DNA of 64,000 nt, from NCBI GenBank assembly GCA_018806915.1, contig JAGKQI010000093.1:1798001-1862000 (forward strand), read 5' to 3'. Below, one piece after another: positions 1 through 10,606 of the stretch; within the stretch, counting starts at the first letter, position 1, and every line of letters begins with the position of its first letter. The notes beneath the pieces were generated by a model that searched no databases, was not told where the DNA came from, and saw only the letters and a program-made list of their open reading frames with translations. The position numbers and the translations under genes are program-made. Origin of the DNA: Phytophthora colocasiae (lineage: Eukaryota > Oomycota > Peronosporomycetes > Peronosporales > Peronosporaceae).

Positions 1-540
1 CTAGTGACAAGATGTCGTCCTCGACTCTTAAGATCAAGAGTAGTTCGGTAACCCCAAATACTCAGTTGTGACAGTCTAGTCTTATATTTCTCCAAGAACA
101 CAAAGCCTTACAAAAACATTTGACGCAACTACAACCTCCAGCAGGCTCGCAATCTGCCTCGCTGAGTGACCGGCTTCATTCTACTCATCATATCCCTGAA
201 TCTACCACTGGTTCGTGAGCCGTTGCTGAACAAAATGCCACTGGTAAGGATACGTCTAGTGACAAGATGTCGTCCTCGACGGAGATATACGCTGCGGTCA
301 CAGTCTTCTCTTAAGATCAAGAGTAGTTCGGTAACCCCAAATACTCAGTTGTGACAGTCTAGTCTTTTATTTCTCCAAGAACACAAAGCCTTACAAAAAC
401 ATTTGACGCAACTACAACCTCCAGCAGGCTCGCAATCTGCCGCGCTGAGTGACCGGCTTCATTCTACTCATCATATCCCTGAATCTACCACTGGTTCGCG
501 AGCCGTTGCTGAAAAAAATGAAACGACATTTCCAACACTA
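1..540. repeat. Two-copy direct repeat of unknown origin
   Basis: Bases 1-255 recur from 256 to about 535 with few changes. The second copy carries about 29 extra bases after its first 27. One forward frame reads Gln/Pro/Ser-rich text in both copies but is cut by stops. It could be the end of a retroelement gag-type gene. I do not recognise it. Confidence 0.6.
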
Positions 541-1690
541 GCGCGTTAGATAGATGAATGCCCAAAGTCAGATTGGGACATTGGGCATCGAAAACCCAAC
601 GCTGTTAGCCTAAAACTGCATGTACGTGGCGAACCCTCGTTATCATAGTTGTTTGGGCCAGCGTGCAGTTTAGTCATTGACCCACAGCACAGCATCAAAA
701 CCTTTCACCATCTTTAGCATACACATCCACTTACAAATTTTGTATTCTCGTGAACGTCACGAGAATACACAAACCTTGATTCAACGTGGAGAACGCGACT
801 AAAACGCAAGGATGATTACGTCCCCGCTAAAAGTTAATCAACTTCTCTCTTCTTCTCTGTGGTAGATTCCGGACTATGATTAATATGGTATAAGCTGGTT
901 TAAAAGCAGAAGATCTTCAGCGGCATGTTGTCTTTCTGTACCAGCACTACTAATGAAATTCATACGACGCACTCTGCAGAATGGACAGGGCGTCCATCGA
1001 TAAAGTTAAACATCCTCACAACATGAGGCAGCAGTCTTGGCTGCGGTATCATCGATAGAGGTCTATGACACTAAAGCCACGCCGAGCCGGACTGGGAGCT
1101 TCAACGTGGGTGCCCACGTCCCTGAATGCGCTTTCGTAGCCGGCTGTGAAGTTCTAGCAACAACTTCAAAACGGTCAATTTTTCCGGGTGGCTTCTGCAC
1201 GGTCGTGCCACCCGTGAACTACCACTAACTACTGCAACTGCGTTTAATCATCGTCCCCATGGCGGACTACAGAAAGTGAGTGAAATGCAGACCATCGCTG
1301 ATAATTGAAATCTCAAGTCGACGTTTCTTCGCAGTTGACATTTTATTGTCAGGGTTCATACTATCGCAAGCACAAACACACTCTTCGCCACGTATAGTAA
1401 TATCAATAGTATAGTGTGAGTATTATAGTAATCATATGTTGAGGTTGAACTTGAAGCCAACGTGATTCCTACGCGGTCGCAAGGCCCACTATACGTGTTT
1501 CCGCGCGCTTTTCCAAGCCAAGCTTTTCCCCGGCGGGTTCGCTCTGACGATTCCGCCAATAAGAGGCGCTAGCGTAAAAATGACGAGTGCTAATTGGCCA
1601 GCAAGTTGAAGCTCTAGCCAACCTCATGTGCGCGATCCTCGCGGCAAGAATCGCAAAGCGGAGCCTCATTTTCAATTTCACCAAGCCCCC
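541..1690. other. No gene seen; one perfect hairpin
   Basis: I see no supportable reading frame in this stretch. The only structure is a perfect 13-bp inverted repeat with a 3-base loop at 741-769 (arms begin TGTATTCTCGTGA). It could be a cruciform or a palindromic protein-binding site, with no further support. Confidence 0.5.
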
Positions 1691-1699
1691 CTCAAGTCC

Positions 1700-2290
1700 C
1701 CCATTACCCAATGTCCTGACGCCCTGCTCGACGTGCACTACACGAAATTGCTGACTACGCTGCTCGACCTTTGCTGGCTGCTACGCTACTCGACGTTCTA
1801 CTGGCTGCTACGCTACCCGTTACGCTGCTTGAGCCCTACTGGTCACAATGCTGCTATAACCTGCTACGCTACTCGAACCTGGTCGCAATGCTGCTATAAC
1901 CTGCTACACTGCCCTACCTACTAGGCTGTTCTACCTGGTACGCTGGTCGACGATCTGCTACGCTACCCGTTACGTTGCTGGAGCCCTACTGGTCACAATG
2001 CTGCTATAACCTGCTACGCTACTCGAACCTGGTCGCAATGCTGCTATAACCTGCTACGCTGCCCTACCTAATAGGCTGTTCTACCTGGTACGCTGGTCGA
2101 CGATCTGCTACGCTACCCGTTACGTTGCTGGAGCCCTACTGGTCACAATGCTGCTATAACCTGCTACGCTACCTACTAGGCTGTTCTACCTGGTACGCTG
2201 CTCGACGTTCTGCTACGCAACCCTTACGCTACACCATCACAATGCTGCTTTAACCTGCTACGCTGCCCGGCGTTCTGCTGTGTAGTTGCG
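1700..2290 (+). repeat. Minisatellite array A, about 150-bp unit
   Basis: The phrase GAGCCCTACTGGTCACAATG starts at 1831, 1981 and 2131, giving a period of exactly 150 bases. Each unit is itself built from a short GCTACGCT-like word. The array matches the reverse complement of the array at 62540-64000, including its outer flank (about 1711-1800 against the last 150 bases of the window). Open frames here are by-products of the repeat and are not genes. Confidence 0.9.
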
Positions 2291-2344
2291 CTAGGGAAAG
2301 TTTTTGTGGCTGCTGACGGCTTCGATTCCCTGTCAGCTGATCAG

Positions 2345-3062
2345 CTCGAGGTGTAGTGCTTACCTTGAGTTTAGTACTACAGTAGTAGTATTTGAGAGGT
2401 CAATGACAAGTTGTTCCCGAGCACAAAGAAGACGAAGCTGCGGCTGAAGATGTCGGAGATCGCGAGAATTCTCGACCAAGCGAGAACATTCCCGCCCAGA
2501 AGCCTGTTACTCCTCGAAAGAGTGCCAACCACCAGGAGGCTGAAGAAGACAATGAATTGACACCCAGTAAAAAGAAGGTTGCACGAGAGGATCCTCACGC
2601 TCCTGAGCGAGCGTCCTTTCTCGTACCACCCGACGTGATACATCCAAGTCTCTCTATCCTCTACTTCCCAAAACGAGGCAGCACGAGGCAAACATCGAAG
2701 GCTCAAGCTCAGTATCTCCGGTATAAACTCTCACTGAAGAATCACTTACTGGAACTACGCCAGCGAGAGACCTCTCAGCGACAGCACTTGGAACGTGCGT
2801 ACAAGTCTGGGGAGCATGTGGCAAACGTCGACAAGATTCGGTTTTGTCGGTTCGAGCAAGATGTGCGTTTGCACCGCATTGCTATTGGGCTGGAGGCCAA
2901 GAACGAAGAAGAGAAGCAGCTACGACAAGCCATGGGCCACCTGCTCGATCTGGAGAAGGAGAAGCTCAGGGAAGAACACCGCGTGACGGCGTCAGTGCTT
3001 ATCATATATCTCGAGTTTAGTACTACTGTAGTATTGGATAGGTCAATGGTAAAACATCATCG
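2345..3062. repeat. Direct repeats flanking a captured gene fragment
   Basis: A block with TTTAGTACTAC and AGGTCAATG occurs at about 2365-2410 and again at about 3010-3055. A third, inverted copy lies at about 62360-62430, next to array B. The block therefore belongs to the repeat that also contains the minisatellite. The 600 bases between the first two copies hold a coding fragment, so something was inserted or captured here. Confidence 0.55.
2407..3003 (+). pseudogene. Coiled-coil protein fragment, truncated at both ends
   Basis: One frame is open for about 200 codons from the stop at 2404 onward with no convincing start. It is rich in Lys, Glu, Arg and Gln. The first 60 residues are acidic and Pro/Ser-rich with a basic SKKK motif. 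The last 90 residues look like a continuous coiled coil (for example EEEKQLRQAMGHLLDLEKEK). It then runs into the second copy of the flanking repeat, where homology to a normal protein would end. The composition is coding-like, but I do not recognise the family. Its position between two copies of one repeat suggests a fragment carried by a mobile element. Confidence 0.5.
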
Positions 3063-3865
3063 ACATGGTGTTGGAAGGTCCAAAGATAAATCGTAGATGT
3101 ACAGGCAAAACATTTAGATCGGGCAGTCATTCAATGGCGAGCGTTGAAAGGATCTACTTTCTTTCGGCACGACAACAAAAATATTTGAATCGATGGCGGA
3201 TCAACATCGTCACTAAACGCGTCCTTTTAAGCAGATTTTATGCTGTGTTTACTTTCGCAAGGTAGGTTTTAGAATTTTATGCTACTTTTTGTGCTTCAAA
3301 CTGTTAACAGCAAGACAACGGTGTCATTCGAGATGGCGACGATACCTGCAGGGCCGAGGGCGCATCGTCCAAAGGCACAACATAGTGGCGTCCACGACGG
3401 CTGGTCAGACCAAGGTTGAGGCATGCGAAGAAGTCGTCCAAGCACAAGTCGTCATGCACTAAATCTGGCATATAGACGTACCAAGTTGACGTGGTGTGCT
3501 CACGCCTATATCTCTACGCGTTAGAGGGAGCATGAATATAAAGTCTTGTATGCAAATACGCTATGTGAAGAGTTGACATCGTCATTACTAAACTCAATAT
3601 AAATACGTCTTTTAATGTCAATGTTGTTCTGCCATCGATGTAAATTAATGTTGTCAACTGTATTGCTAACAATAAAACGTAAAAAAACCTTGATAGCCAG
3701 TACATTGCCGTACTTTCGGAGATTGTTGCACTGCGTGTCTCCAACGCTATTGAGGAACAACAGTGTAGAAATGTGCTACTTCAGCCACCTCAGGTTCCGC
3801 CGCTTGAAAATCACGGTAAAGGTTGCACAACAACTCATCTGGTAGCGGGTCATCCGCGCGTTGAT
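3063..3865. other. No gene seen
   Basis: Only short opposing frames of low-complexity, AT-rich sequence are present, with no recognisable motif. The stretch includes the 3' flank of the minus-strand kinase-like gene that follows. Confidence 0.5.
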
Positions 3866-4378
3866 TTAATTTTTCGCGTGCTCGAAATCATCGCAAAGAA
3901 AACTCACCACGTAAGTCTTCCCTTCAAGTCCACAATCGCTCCAACACGAATTTGCCATTCTCTCCACGAACTCCCATTCCACTTGAGAAATGTGCGAACT
4001 GTCAACGATCACCACTTCGGCGCTTTGAAGCTCAGCTCTAAATACGCCGTGCATGTTCCTATCACACCACCATGCACCCCATTCATCTTGCTGAGGGGTG
4101 AATATACGCACGATCCGTGCATTGCTCACGGTGTCCTCTGCGAATGCATTTACAAACGCACGTCGAAGCATCTCGGCGAACTTTGTCTTCCCGCTTCCAG
4201 GCAACCCACGTAGCACGACAACACACGACCCATAGGACCATGTTTTGTTGTCAATAAAGTCGTGAACGATGGACAATGCCACGTCCTCCACGCGCCAGCT
4301 CCAATCCATACCTCGGTTGTAGTTGACCAATGCAGGAAAAATGAAAGTGGCATCCCCAATTCTTTCAGACGTAGTCAT
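3866..4378 (-). CDS. P-loop nucleotide kinase-like protein (N4BP2/PNK-like)
   Basis: This is an intact 170-residue frame starting with ATG at 4378 and ending in TAA. About residues 55-65 hold a Walker A motif, GLPGSGKTKFAE. About 50 residues later comes VVIVDSSHISQVEWEF, which fits the Walker-B-like strand and D-(S/N)-(T/S)-(H/N) pattern of the polynucleotide-kinase/N4BP2 family. These enzymes phosphorylate nucleic-acid ends or small substrates, but the substrate here cannot be told. No signal peptide or membrane segment is seen, so a cytosolic or nuclear location is expected. The protein is short: it is either a stand-alone kinase domain or a fragment of a larger protein. It is one of the few unbroken genes at this end. 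Confidence 0.65.
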   Translation of the reverse strand: MTTSERIGDATFIFPALVNYNRGMDWSWRVEDVALSIVHDFIDNKTWSYGSCVVVLRGLPGSGKTKFAEMLRRAFVNAFAEDTVSNARIVRIFTPQQDEWGAWWCDRNMHGVFRAELQSAEVVIVDSSHISQVEWEFVERMANSCWSDCGLEGKTYVVSFLCDDFEHAKN

Positions 4379-4542
4379 GTTCTTTCCTTATAGATAATTC
4401 TCGGAGGTCTCTCAAAGTCTCTCAAACGTCTCGGCCAATTCTCAGAAATACCGTTTATCCTACTGTACTAGTTTTGAAGTCAAGTTGTCTTTTATCATTT
4501 AAAATTATACTTATACAGATTTTTGTCACTAGATCGCAGTGG

Positions 4543-4923
4543 AGTCCAACGGCTTGGATGATTCTACGTCTGTAAGCTCTTCTGTGGCTTCCAATTCTAG
4601 TCTGGAAGACTAAAGATGTGGTGAACAACTTCAACGCTGCTATGAATCGTCACAAGCGCTACGTTGAGCAATTGACGTTGCCTACACTTCACTATTCACT
4701 CTGGAATTATAAAGACGGATATTTCTTCGGGCCGATGCAGTTTGTGGCTGGATTATTGGCTGGAGTTGTGGTAGGCGTTGCTGTCACTCAGCAAGGGCAA
4801 TTTCACAAGTGCAGCCTCCATCGCTTTTCGGTAAATTGGCAAACTGGTGCAGTCGACGAGCACCTGCGGCGGGTACGCCTTGGCATCCCATTCCGTTGCC
4901 GATGGACGAGTACAGCTACCTGA
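4543..4923 (+). pseudogene. Short membrane-protein-like fragment, frameshifted
   Basis: One frame reads a Ser-rich acidic stretch up to a stop near 4613. An overlapping frame then continues for about 100 residues with a hydrophobic Gly/Val segment, AGLLAGVVVGVAV. The two halves look like one coding piece joined by a shift at about 4610. There is no proper start and the end is arbitrary. I do not recognise the family, and it could be chance. Confidence 0.25.
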
Positions 4924-5497
4924 TGCACCCTGCGACAGTTGAGGTCACGTGAGATTTAAGACAATAGGTCACGGAAGAATATGTGGAGACGTACGATGTA
5001 CTACGCAGTGCGTAGTACGCACGTGTTATGGTTGGCGTTTATAGACTCGAGTATAGTGAACTGATCTCGTGCAATATACTTACCTAGGATAGTAGAAATA
5101 CATGTAGATTAATGCTCAACGTTCGTGTCATCTCAAAGTTAAAGGATAAATAAGCAGGTCGTTGTGTTTCGCTTTTTTATATGTTTTTCTCTGCTGCTCC
5201 GTCGCTATAGGTCTATCTCCGACTGCGCTCTACATTCCTCTACGATCTCCAACTCGAGCAAGTACGACCTCGACTCGAAAGCTTAAATTGTGAAGAGAGA
5301 CGCGCTCGCATGCAAGAACCTCGCTGTCAGGTTGCGTTGCTGCTTGAGATCCAGCAACAGAGGTAGCTCTGATGAGCATCTATCTGACTCTTTCCTTGAG
5401 AAACTCCAGCCAGATATCCAACACTAGGGCTTTCAATCGTGCCTTCGATAAAGCCTCCTTATCCGGGTCTTCTCTCAATGAAAGAGCGCTGTGTGCT
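4924..5497. other. No gene seen; perfect 10-bp hairpin
   Basis: There is no supported gene here. A near-palindrome, GTACTACGCA-G-TGCGTAGTAC, lies at 4998-5018. The rest is ordinary intergenic sequence. Confidence 0.45.
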
Positions 5498-7183
5498 TTA
5501 AGATAGATCTGCCATATTCTCCACCCCTTGACAGCAAAATTTTCTCGTTACTACTGCACTCCCCACAGGAAACCGGTGCAGCATTAGTTTCTCCACTCCG
5601 AGCCAACGTTTCCTTGTCAACGTTGATGTAGTGGCTTTTTTCGCTCGAGCAGGACGTAAAAGCGTTCGTCCTCTCTTATATTCTTTGTCTGTTCGCTCTT
5701 GGGCAGAGACTACTGTAGAGATGTTCACCGTCGCTCCAGCTTGACACGACAAATAGCGTCGAGGATTGTACCCGACGCTCACTTTCTTGCGCAGACTCAA
5801 GTGCTCGTGCACCATCATCTCCAGTAGTGTCACCACTAGGTACCGAAACCCGCACTTTTCCGCCGCCAGCAGAACCTACGAAGACTGTGCTCGTATCCAT
5901 GTAAAGGTCCTGGGAAGAAGACAAACTCGTTGCGTTACCGTCGTTCTTTAGCGTCATTCCATCTCCAATGCTGATAAGTCCGCGCGTGCCGTCAAGCGTA
6001 ATGCCGGCCGCTGTAGGATCGTCCGCGATGGTGTTGGCCACTGTCACCGTTCCAGCAGGATCGACGAAAAGCAGGGAGTTTCCACCAGCGCTCGTGATGA
6101 CAGTTCCTGCTTTTGATACGAGATTCAGGTCGCCCTGCTCCTTCACACCGCCCGAACTGTTCGCAGCTGTGGTCATCATCGTGCCATCATCGAAAACAAC
6201 CCCCTTTCTGGCACTCAAATAATCCGCCTCAATCATGGGAGCTGATGTAACACCAAACTGTTAGCAAAGCAATACGCACACAAGAAAATGTCATGTGCAC
6301 TTACAATCCACTCCTGTTTGTGAACGTCACAGTGCCATTGGAGAAGAAAGTCACCCCATACAAATGTCTGCTGGTCTCCGGAATCCAATGCACGACGTCC
6401 GATTTTCAACTCTCCATCATCAAATGCGATCATTCCCTCCGAGTAGGCGGTATTAGAGTATCCTGGGCGTCACAACACACAACATTAATTGATGCCGCAA
6501 AACAACTCTCCACTACGTCCGTCTTACCACTCTTCAAGAAGATCTGTGCGTCATCCTCCGCCACAACTGTAAATCTATTATCCACCGTCGTTCCAAAGAG
6601 ATCGTTCTGATGCGACTCGAAGAAATCCGTCTGCGTCAAGTAGATCGTAATGCTGCTCATGAGTAAGAAGCTCAGCAGCGTCAATACTCCAATCGCCGTC
6701 CAGAACACATCATGGTCCTCTCTTTTGCGTCTTCTCAGTGTAATTATCTGCAGAATCCCCCCCACTAGATCTGTATCGGAAGATGCGAGTATCTGCATCT
6801 GAATGGAAGAAGCCTCTTCTCCCTCTTAAACGTCGCAATCTCTGCACACCAATTCCAGCCATGCGTCTGGCCAAATCTCCGTCCTCCTCCCCGTCCAGCA
6901 TCAAATGGTCTCCACGTAGATCATCACCTGGTGAATCCATAGGAATAGCTTGTCGTCCACGTCGGTACGAGTGTTCTTCTCCTCCGTGGACTGCACATCA
7001 TTTTCCTCGTCTTCTTCTTCGCTCCGTGACGTCTCAAGTTCTTCATTGCCGTCGTCATAGCGACCTTGAGCGTCTGTTCCATCCAGCGTCAGTGAACGTC
7101 GTCCACGGCCTTCAAACAGCGCAGGGGCTCAGCCGTATTTTCTTGCGCTTTTCCAGCGAGAAGATGTTCCTCAGCGTGCTCAT
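5498..7183 (-). pseudogene. Type II membrane protein with beta-repeat ectodomain (sarcoglycan-like architecture), decayed
   Basis: A start at 7183 leads into an acidic cytoplasmic region. A single membrane helix at about 6700-6650 follows (WTAIGVLTLLSFLLMSS), then an outside region of short Gly/Asp-rich beta repeats such as GLISIGDGMTLKNDGN. Two spliceosomal introns can be placed. One is about 60 bases near 6465-6525 (GTAAGA...CCCAG, phase 1). The other is about 50 bases near 6262-6310 (GTAAGT...AACAG, phase 0), and it restores one frame across exons. At least three frame breaks remain: near 7120, near 6990 and in a G7 run near 6770. The C-terminus at about 5830 also splits between two frames. 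The sarcoglycan comparison rests on layout only. The protein would sit at the cell surface if it were made. Confidence 0.5.
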
Positions 7184-7653
7184 ACTGGGCGCCGCCCAGT
7201 GGGCGGGGATAGATGCCGAGGATAAATTTTTGTAATAGATAGTCTAAAAGTAGAGATTATTTTCGTGATTTTGGGCGGCTACTCCGAATTACGACAAGGT
7301 TTTTTCGCCAAGTCCATTGACAGACCTCACTATTAGAAGCTTATCTCAACTCTGATTGGATACTACTGACCAATAAGCAAAAAGTAAGCGAAAGCAGGTG
7401 GTGACACTCCAGACCGATGGGAACATTGATTTCCCTACCCCCATAGCATACAAATTTCTATATAAAACTTATCCCAGCAAAGCTGGGATAACAGCGGTCG
7501 CCGGTGGGTTAATATCACAGTCCACTTGTTTGACCACTCCTCGCTCTAACCGCTTTGTGTCTGCACTTTCCAGCTCGATCTCCCAGCCCACCATTTCAGA
7601 CGAGAGAGAGCGCAGCTTTTTCCCGTTAACAAGTGCATCCATAAATTAATGAG
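7184..7653. other. No gene; piggyBac-like terminus ending in TTAA
   Basis: The only feature is at 7468-7512, where CGGTCGCCGGTGGG is followed by TTAA. The reverse complement of this sequence recurs at 52260-52302. A hairpin, TCCCAGC-aaa-GCTGGGA, lies inside it. A terminus starting CCC next to TTAA is typical of piggyBac elements. The partner end of this copy was not found. Confidence 0.5.
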
Positions 7654-7657
7654 TTAA

Positions 7658-8841
7658 CCCTCCCGTTCCCAGGGGTACCGATAAACTTGACCACTTTTTC
7701 GCCATGTTTTACGTAAAGACAACACACTTTATCTTATGTTAAGTATGGACACTGTAAAGTACGACGCCTGTCGCTGAAAAATGCGCCATGAGAATCTCGG
7801 CAAGAGCATCGTCATACCACATGTAAGACTCTACATGTTGTCTTTTTGGCTCTTTCATCGCTGACATGTTGAATCAACATTGTTGATCGTAAAGCATGCA
7901 TCTCTTCATCTGTAGTGCCCTTTCTATCCAGAGACGAGAATGCGCACGTGTTCTTTGATGAATGGACGATCGCTAGCACTTCTTGATGGCTCTATTCTCC
8001 AAATCTCTACGATTGCTAACTCCTCTTTGCTACGTCAGTTGCTACTCTCTTCTCTTGACCCCACGAGTCACTACGCATTCTGTCCGCTGCTTACCTGCTC
8101 ATCAGCTCTGTCACCCGCGCGCTTCCGCTTTCCCAGCGGCCGCCCAGGTCGCCGCATTTGAATTCCGCGTCCGAAAGTCGGTGGTGGCTTTCTGCGACCA
8201 TTGAAACCGCGTAGCCGTCGTCGTCGTCTGTGTACGCCGCATCGCCATCCACACGAGAGCGTAAGCGCCTCAGCAAAGCTGTTTCCTTCTCTTCACGTCG
8301 GACTTTTGCAGACAATATCTCCCTCATAGCAACAGAAGCTTCGGTTGCCTGTCGTCGCACCTCGAACTCAATTTCCGCCAAAAGTTGCTCTTCCTCCTCT
8401 CTCTCTTGTTGAGTCTGCTCCTCCCTCTTTTTCTTGAGTTAGTTCAGATATGACTGATTCTTCCCTGTCGGCAACGGTCGCCTACTGACTGATCTGTACT
8501 CCTTCAGCCGTCGGACTCGCTCCTTGGACGGCAAATGGCTGATTGAAGCCATAAAGGCCTCTTGCTGGCGGCGCGTCGCCATTTAGCAGCTTGGTGGCAA
8601 AATCTCAACTGGGGGAGATGACACGAGTGGAAAAGAAGTGCGTCTGTGTGGCAAGTCTTTATTGCCACGAAACCCAACCCTGTGCATCTGCAGCAAAAAC
8701 ATTGAAATCGACGTCTTTGTTCATTGAGGTCTTTATCTTGATTTTAGTATGGTTTTGAGTCATTTCTGTAATAAGCATGTTTAACGTAAAACATGTCAAA
8801 AAACCCGCATGCATATCGGTAAAACATCGGGAACTGGAGGG
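7658..8841. mobile_element. Non-autonomous piggyBac-like element, 1184 bp, TTAA-flanked
   Basis: TTAA at 7654-7657 and at 8842-8845 flank matching inverted ends. The left end reads CCCTCCCGTTCCC and the right end, in reverse complement, CCCTCCAGTTCCC. A second inverted pair, CATGTTTTACGT, lies about 45-65 bases inside each end. A TTAA target duplication with CCC termini is the signature of the piggyBac superfamily. The element contains a minus-strand coiled-coil frame (8582-8091) but no transposase, so it would need one supplied in trans. Confidence 0.7.
8091..8582 (-). pseudogene. Coiled-coil ORF inside the piggyBac-like element, one in-frame stop
   Basis: ATG at 8582 opens a frame that continues to a stop at 8091, interrupted only by TAA at 8439-8441, for about 162 residues in total. 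The first 47 residues are basic. After the stop comes a strongly charged Glu/Lys/Arg coiled coil (EEQTQQEREEEEQLLAE). I do not recognise the family. The frame lies wholly within the TTAA-flanked element, so it is either a cargo gene or the relic of an element-encoded accessory protein. The preserved frame on both sides of a single stop suggests recent inactivation, readthrough or a sequencing error. Confidence 0.5.
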
Positions 8842-8853
8842 TTAAATAGCGAT

Positions 8854-9060
8854 CTATACCTTGAAAAATGTTTGCTTCAAGTCTACTCGTAGCAAAGGAG
8901 ACACTTGTACAGTACACTTGCTGTCTTCATGAAGAACTTCAATCACGCGGCCTGCAGTAAGAAACCTCCCCTCGCTTTTCGTCGGAGTAGTACTTCCAGC
9001 ACCTGCCGATGCTGATAATGTATCGATCTCGAGCACGTCCCCAACCTTCACAGGCAGCAT
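8854..9060 (-). CDS. Small hypothetical protein, 68 aa
   Basis: An ATG-started frame of 68 residues has beta-rich composition (KVGDVLEIDTL, GRVIEVLHEDSKCTVQVSP) resembling a small barrel such as an SH3-like fold. There is no known motif. It lies between the piggyBac-like element and the first lectin gene, with no clear promoter. It may be the tail of a lost gene. Support is weak. Confidence 0.25.
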   Translation of the reverse strand: MLPVKVGDVLEIDTLSASAGAGSTTPTKSEGRFLTAGRVIEVLHEDSKCTVQVSPLLRVDLKQTFFKV

Positions 9061-9182
9061 CGCTTTATGCTGAGTAATGAAACGACTGCTTTTGCTTTGA
9101 ACTTGAACGTTCTAAATCCAGACTTCTTAAGAACATGGTTCACATATACTTTCTTAACAGTCAAGCTATCTGTTACCTCTGC

Positions 9183-10523
9183 CTACTGCTGTGTTTCACT
9201 ACCGGTTTGGCCTTGCTTCTCGCTTCCACTTTGGGTCTGCGTCTGTGATTGATCTCCCGTCAGTTTGGTGAAGATAGCGCCCAGCCCACCGATGCCGTCC
9301 TCACCAGCGCGACCGTAGAAACCGTTTAGCTGGAATCCCTTCGGTGCTTTCACGACTGCGCTTTCATCAGTCGTCGTTCCGTGCGCCACCGATCGACCCT
9401 TATTTGTTCCCAACTTGAGATAGAACACGTATGTGCGCCCGCTCTTCTTGCCCCAGTGAATCTCCATGGAATTGATGTACTCGCCAGCCTTCAGAGCCAA
9501 TTCCTTCGGTGAACCACCAGTGCCACCGTGTGAAAGCGTACTCTCGGCAGGGTCTGATACCTCAAGCCTCACGGCATCGACACGTCTGTCTCCACGAATT
9601 GTAACGGAGCTCACAGTCTGGCCGGGCTCAGTCAACGCAAGATCAGTGAAGTAAGTGCCGTGCGGGCCACCAAAAGCTTTGCTGAGGTTGTAATACGAGT
9701 TTGTAGACCAGGAGAACGTGGAGGAAATGGGCGGATGGTCTGAAAGAGGCTTGCCGCTCTTGTCGAGGAAAACCTTGTTCTCGTTGTTCCACTTGTCCAG
9801 CGTCAATGTGACGTACTTGCCACTACGGAACATGATCTTGTCCACGACCTCACACTTGTTAGTCATGTTGGCCGTCTCGCACTTAATGGCCTCGGCCCCC
9901 TTCTTGGGGAGGGAGCCCTTGCGAACGTAGTCAATCCAGCCATCGGTCAGCTTGTTGTCCGTCACGAACTCAGCGATAGTGTCAAGCTTGCGGGTGTAGC
10001 GCGTGTTGGTATCCCCCATGACAATGACAGCGTTGCCAGCCGAGTTCGCGGTGATATACTCGCCCACTTGTTTCAGGTTAGAGGCACGGGCTTTCTGATC
10101 AGCTTCCGACGTACCAGCATCCGCGTGGAGGTTGTAGACATCAATAATGGCGCCGTCGGCCAGCTCAACAGCTTGTACCGTGAATCCCTTCGGTGTCATG
10201 CAGTCAGCGCTCTCGTCGTTACTACACTCACTCCACTTGATACGATCGAGACCCAACGTGCTGAAGGGCAGATTTGACAGCGTGTTAAGACCGCTACCGA
10301 TAGGGACACCACCGCTCGTAGCTGTTCGGTGCTTGTGCGTGTTCTCCTTGTACAGATAAGCGTGATAGTTGAAGTCCTCCTGCACATTTACAATGTCCCA
10401 GTCGCTGATTCGTTTGCCCATTTCAACGCTGTAGGTCGCCGGGTCGCCGCTGGAGAGGATCGCAGGTAACCCTGCGACGTTGTAGCACAAGACGGAGAAC
10501 GTGTTTGCGCCTGCTAACGACAT
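9183..10523 (-). CDS. EEP-family phosphodiesterase fused to a jacalin-like lectin domain (copy A)
   Basis: This is an intact 446-residue protein. Residues 8-270 form an endonuclease/exonuclease/phosphatase domain. The expected active-site pieces are Asn15 in YNVAGLP, Glu49 in VQEDF, His133 in NLHADAG, Asp171 and Asn173 in GDTNTRY, and Asp262-His263 in SDHPP. Residues 285-425 match a jacalin-like lectin domain (GGPHG, HGGTGG, GEYI, FYGRAGEDGIGGLGAIF). The family includes DNases, inositol phosphatases and sphingomyelinases. The substrate cannot be fixed from sequence, and the lectin half should bind a glycan. No classical signal peptide is visible. The C-terminal 25 residues are a Gln/Ser/Thr-rich tail. 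Copies C and D lie downstream in the same orientation. Confidence 0.85.
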   Translation of the reverse strand: MSLAGANTFSVLCYNVAGLPAILSSGDPATYSVEMGKRISDWDIVNVQEDFNYHAYLYKENTHKHRTATSGGVPIGSGLNTLSNLPFSTLGLDRIKWSECSNDESADCMTPKGFTVQAVELADGAIIDVYNLHADAGTSEADQKARASNLKQVGEYITANSAGNAVIVMGDTNTRYTRKLDTIAEFVTDNKLTDGWIDYVRKGSLPKKGAEAIKCETANMTNKCEVVDKIMFRSGKYVTLTLDKWNNENKVFLDKSGKPLSDHPPISSTFSWSTNSYYNLSKAFGGPHGTYFTDLALTEPGQTVSSVTIRGDRRVDAVRLEVSDPAESTLSHGGTGGSPKELALKAGEYINSMEIHWGKKSGRTYVFYLKLGTNKGRSVAHGTTTDESAVVKAPKGFQLNGFYGRAGEDGIGGLGAIFTKLTGDQSQTQTQSGSEKQGQTGSETQQ

Positions 10524-10553
10524 GATCGACTTGGGTTATGTTGTTGAGGCGAC

Positions 10554-10567
10554 AACTTGAGGAGTGA
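10554..10567 (-). promoter_or_regulatory. Oomycete-type initiator upstream of lectin gene A
   Basis: TCACTCCTCAAGTT matches the oomycete initiator consensus TCATTYYNCAWTTT at 12 of 14 positions. It lies 31 bases upstream of the ATG at 10523 and 40 bases from the end of a pogo-type element. Confidence 0.45.
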
Positions 10568-10606
10568 GAGCTGAACGTCTGTCCGCGTTGGCAGGGTCTC
10601 TGCTTA

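Noticed and set aside
1037..1228. 63-codon forward frame near the left end
   Set aside because: No motif, no start context and unremarkable composition; expected by chance in this length.
1628..1924. 98-codon frame with Leu/Tyr/Cys-rich text in array A, and matching frames in array B
   Set aside because: It arises from reading the 150-base repeat and is present wherever the repeat is; not a gene.
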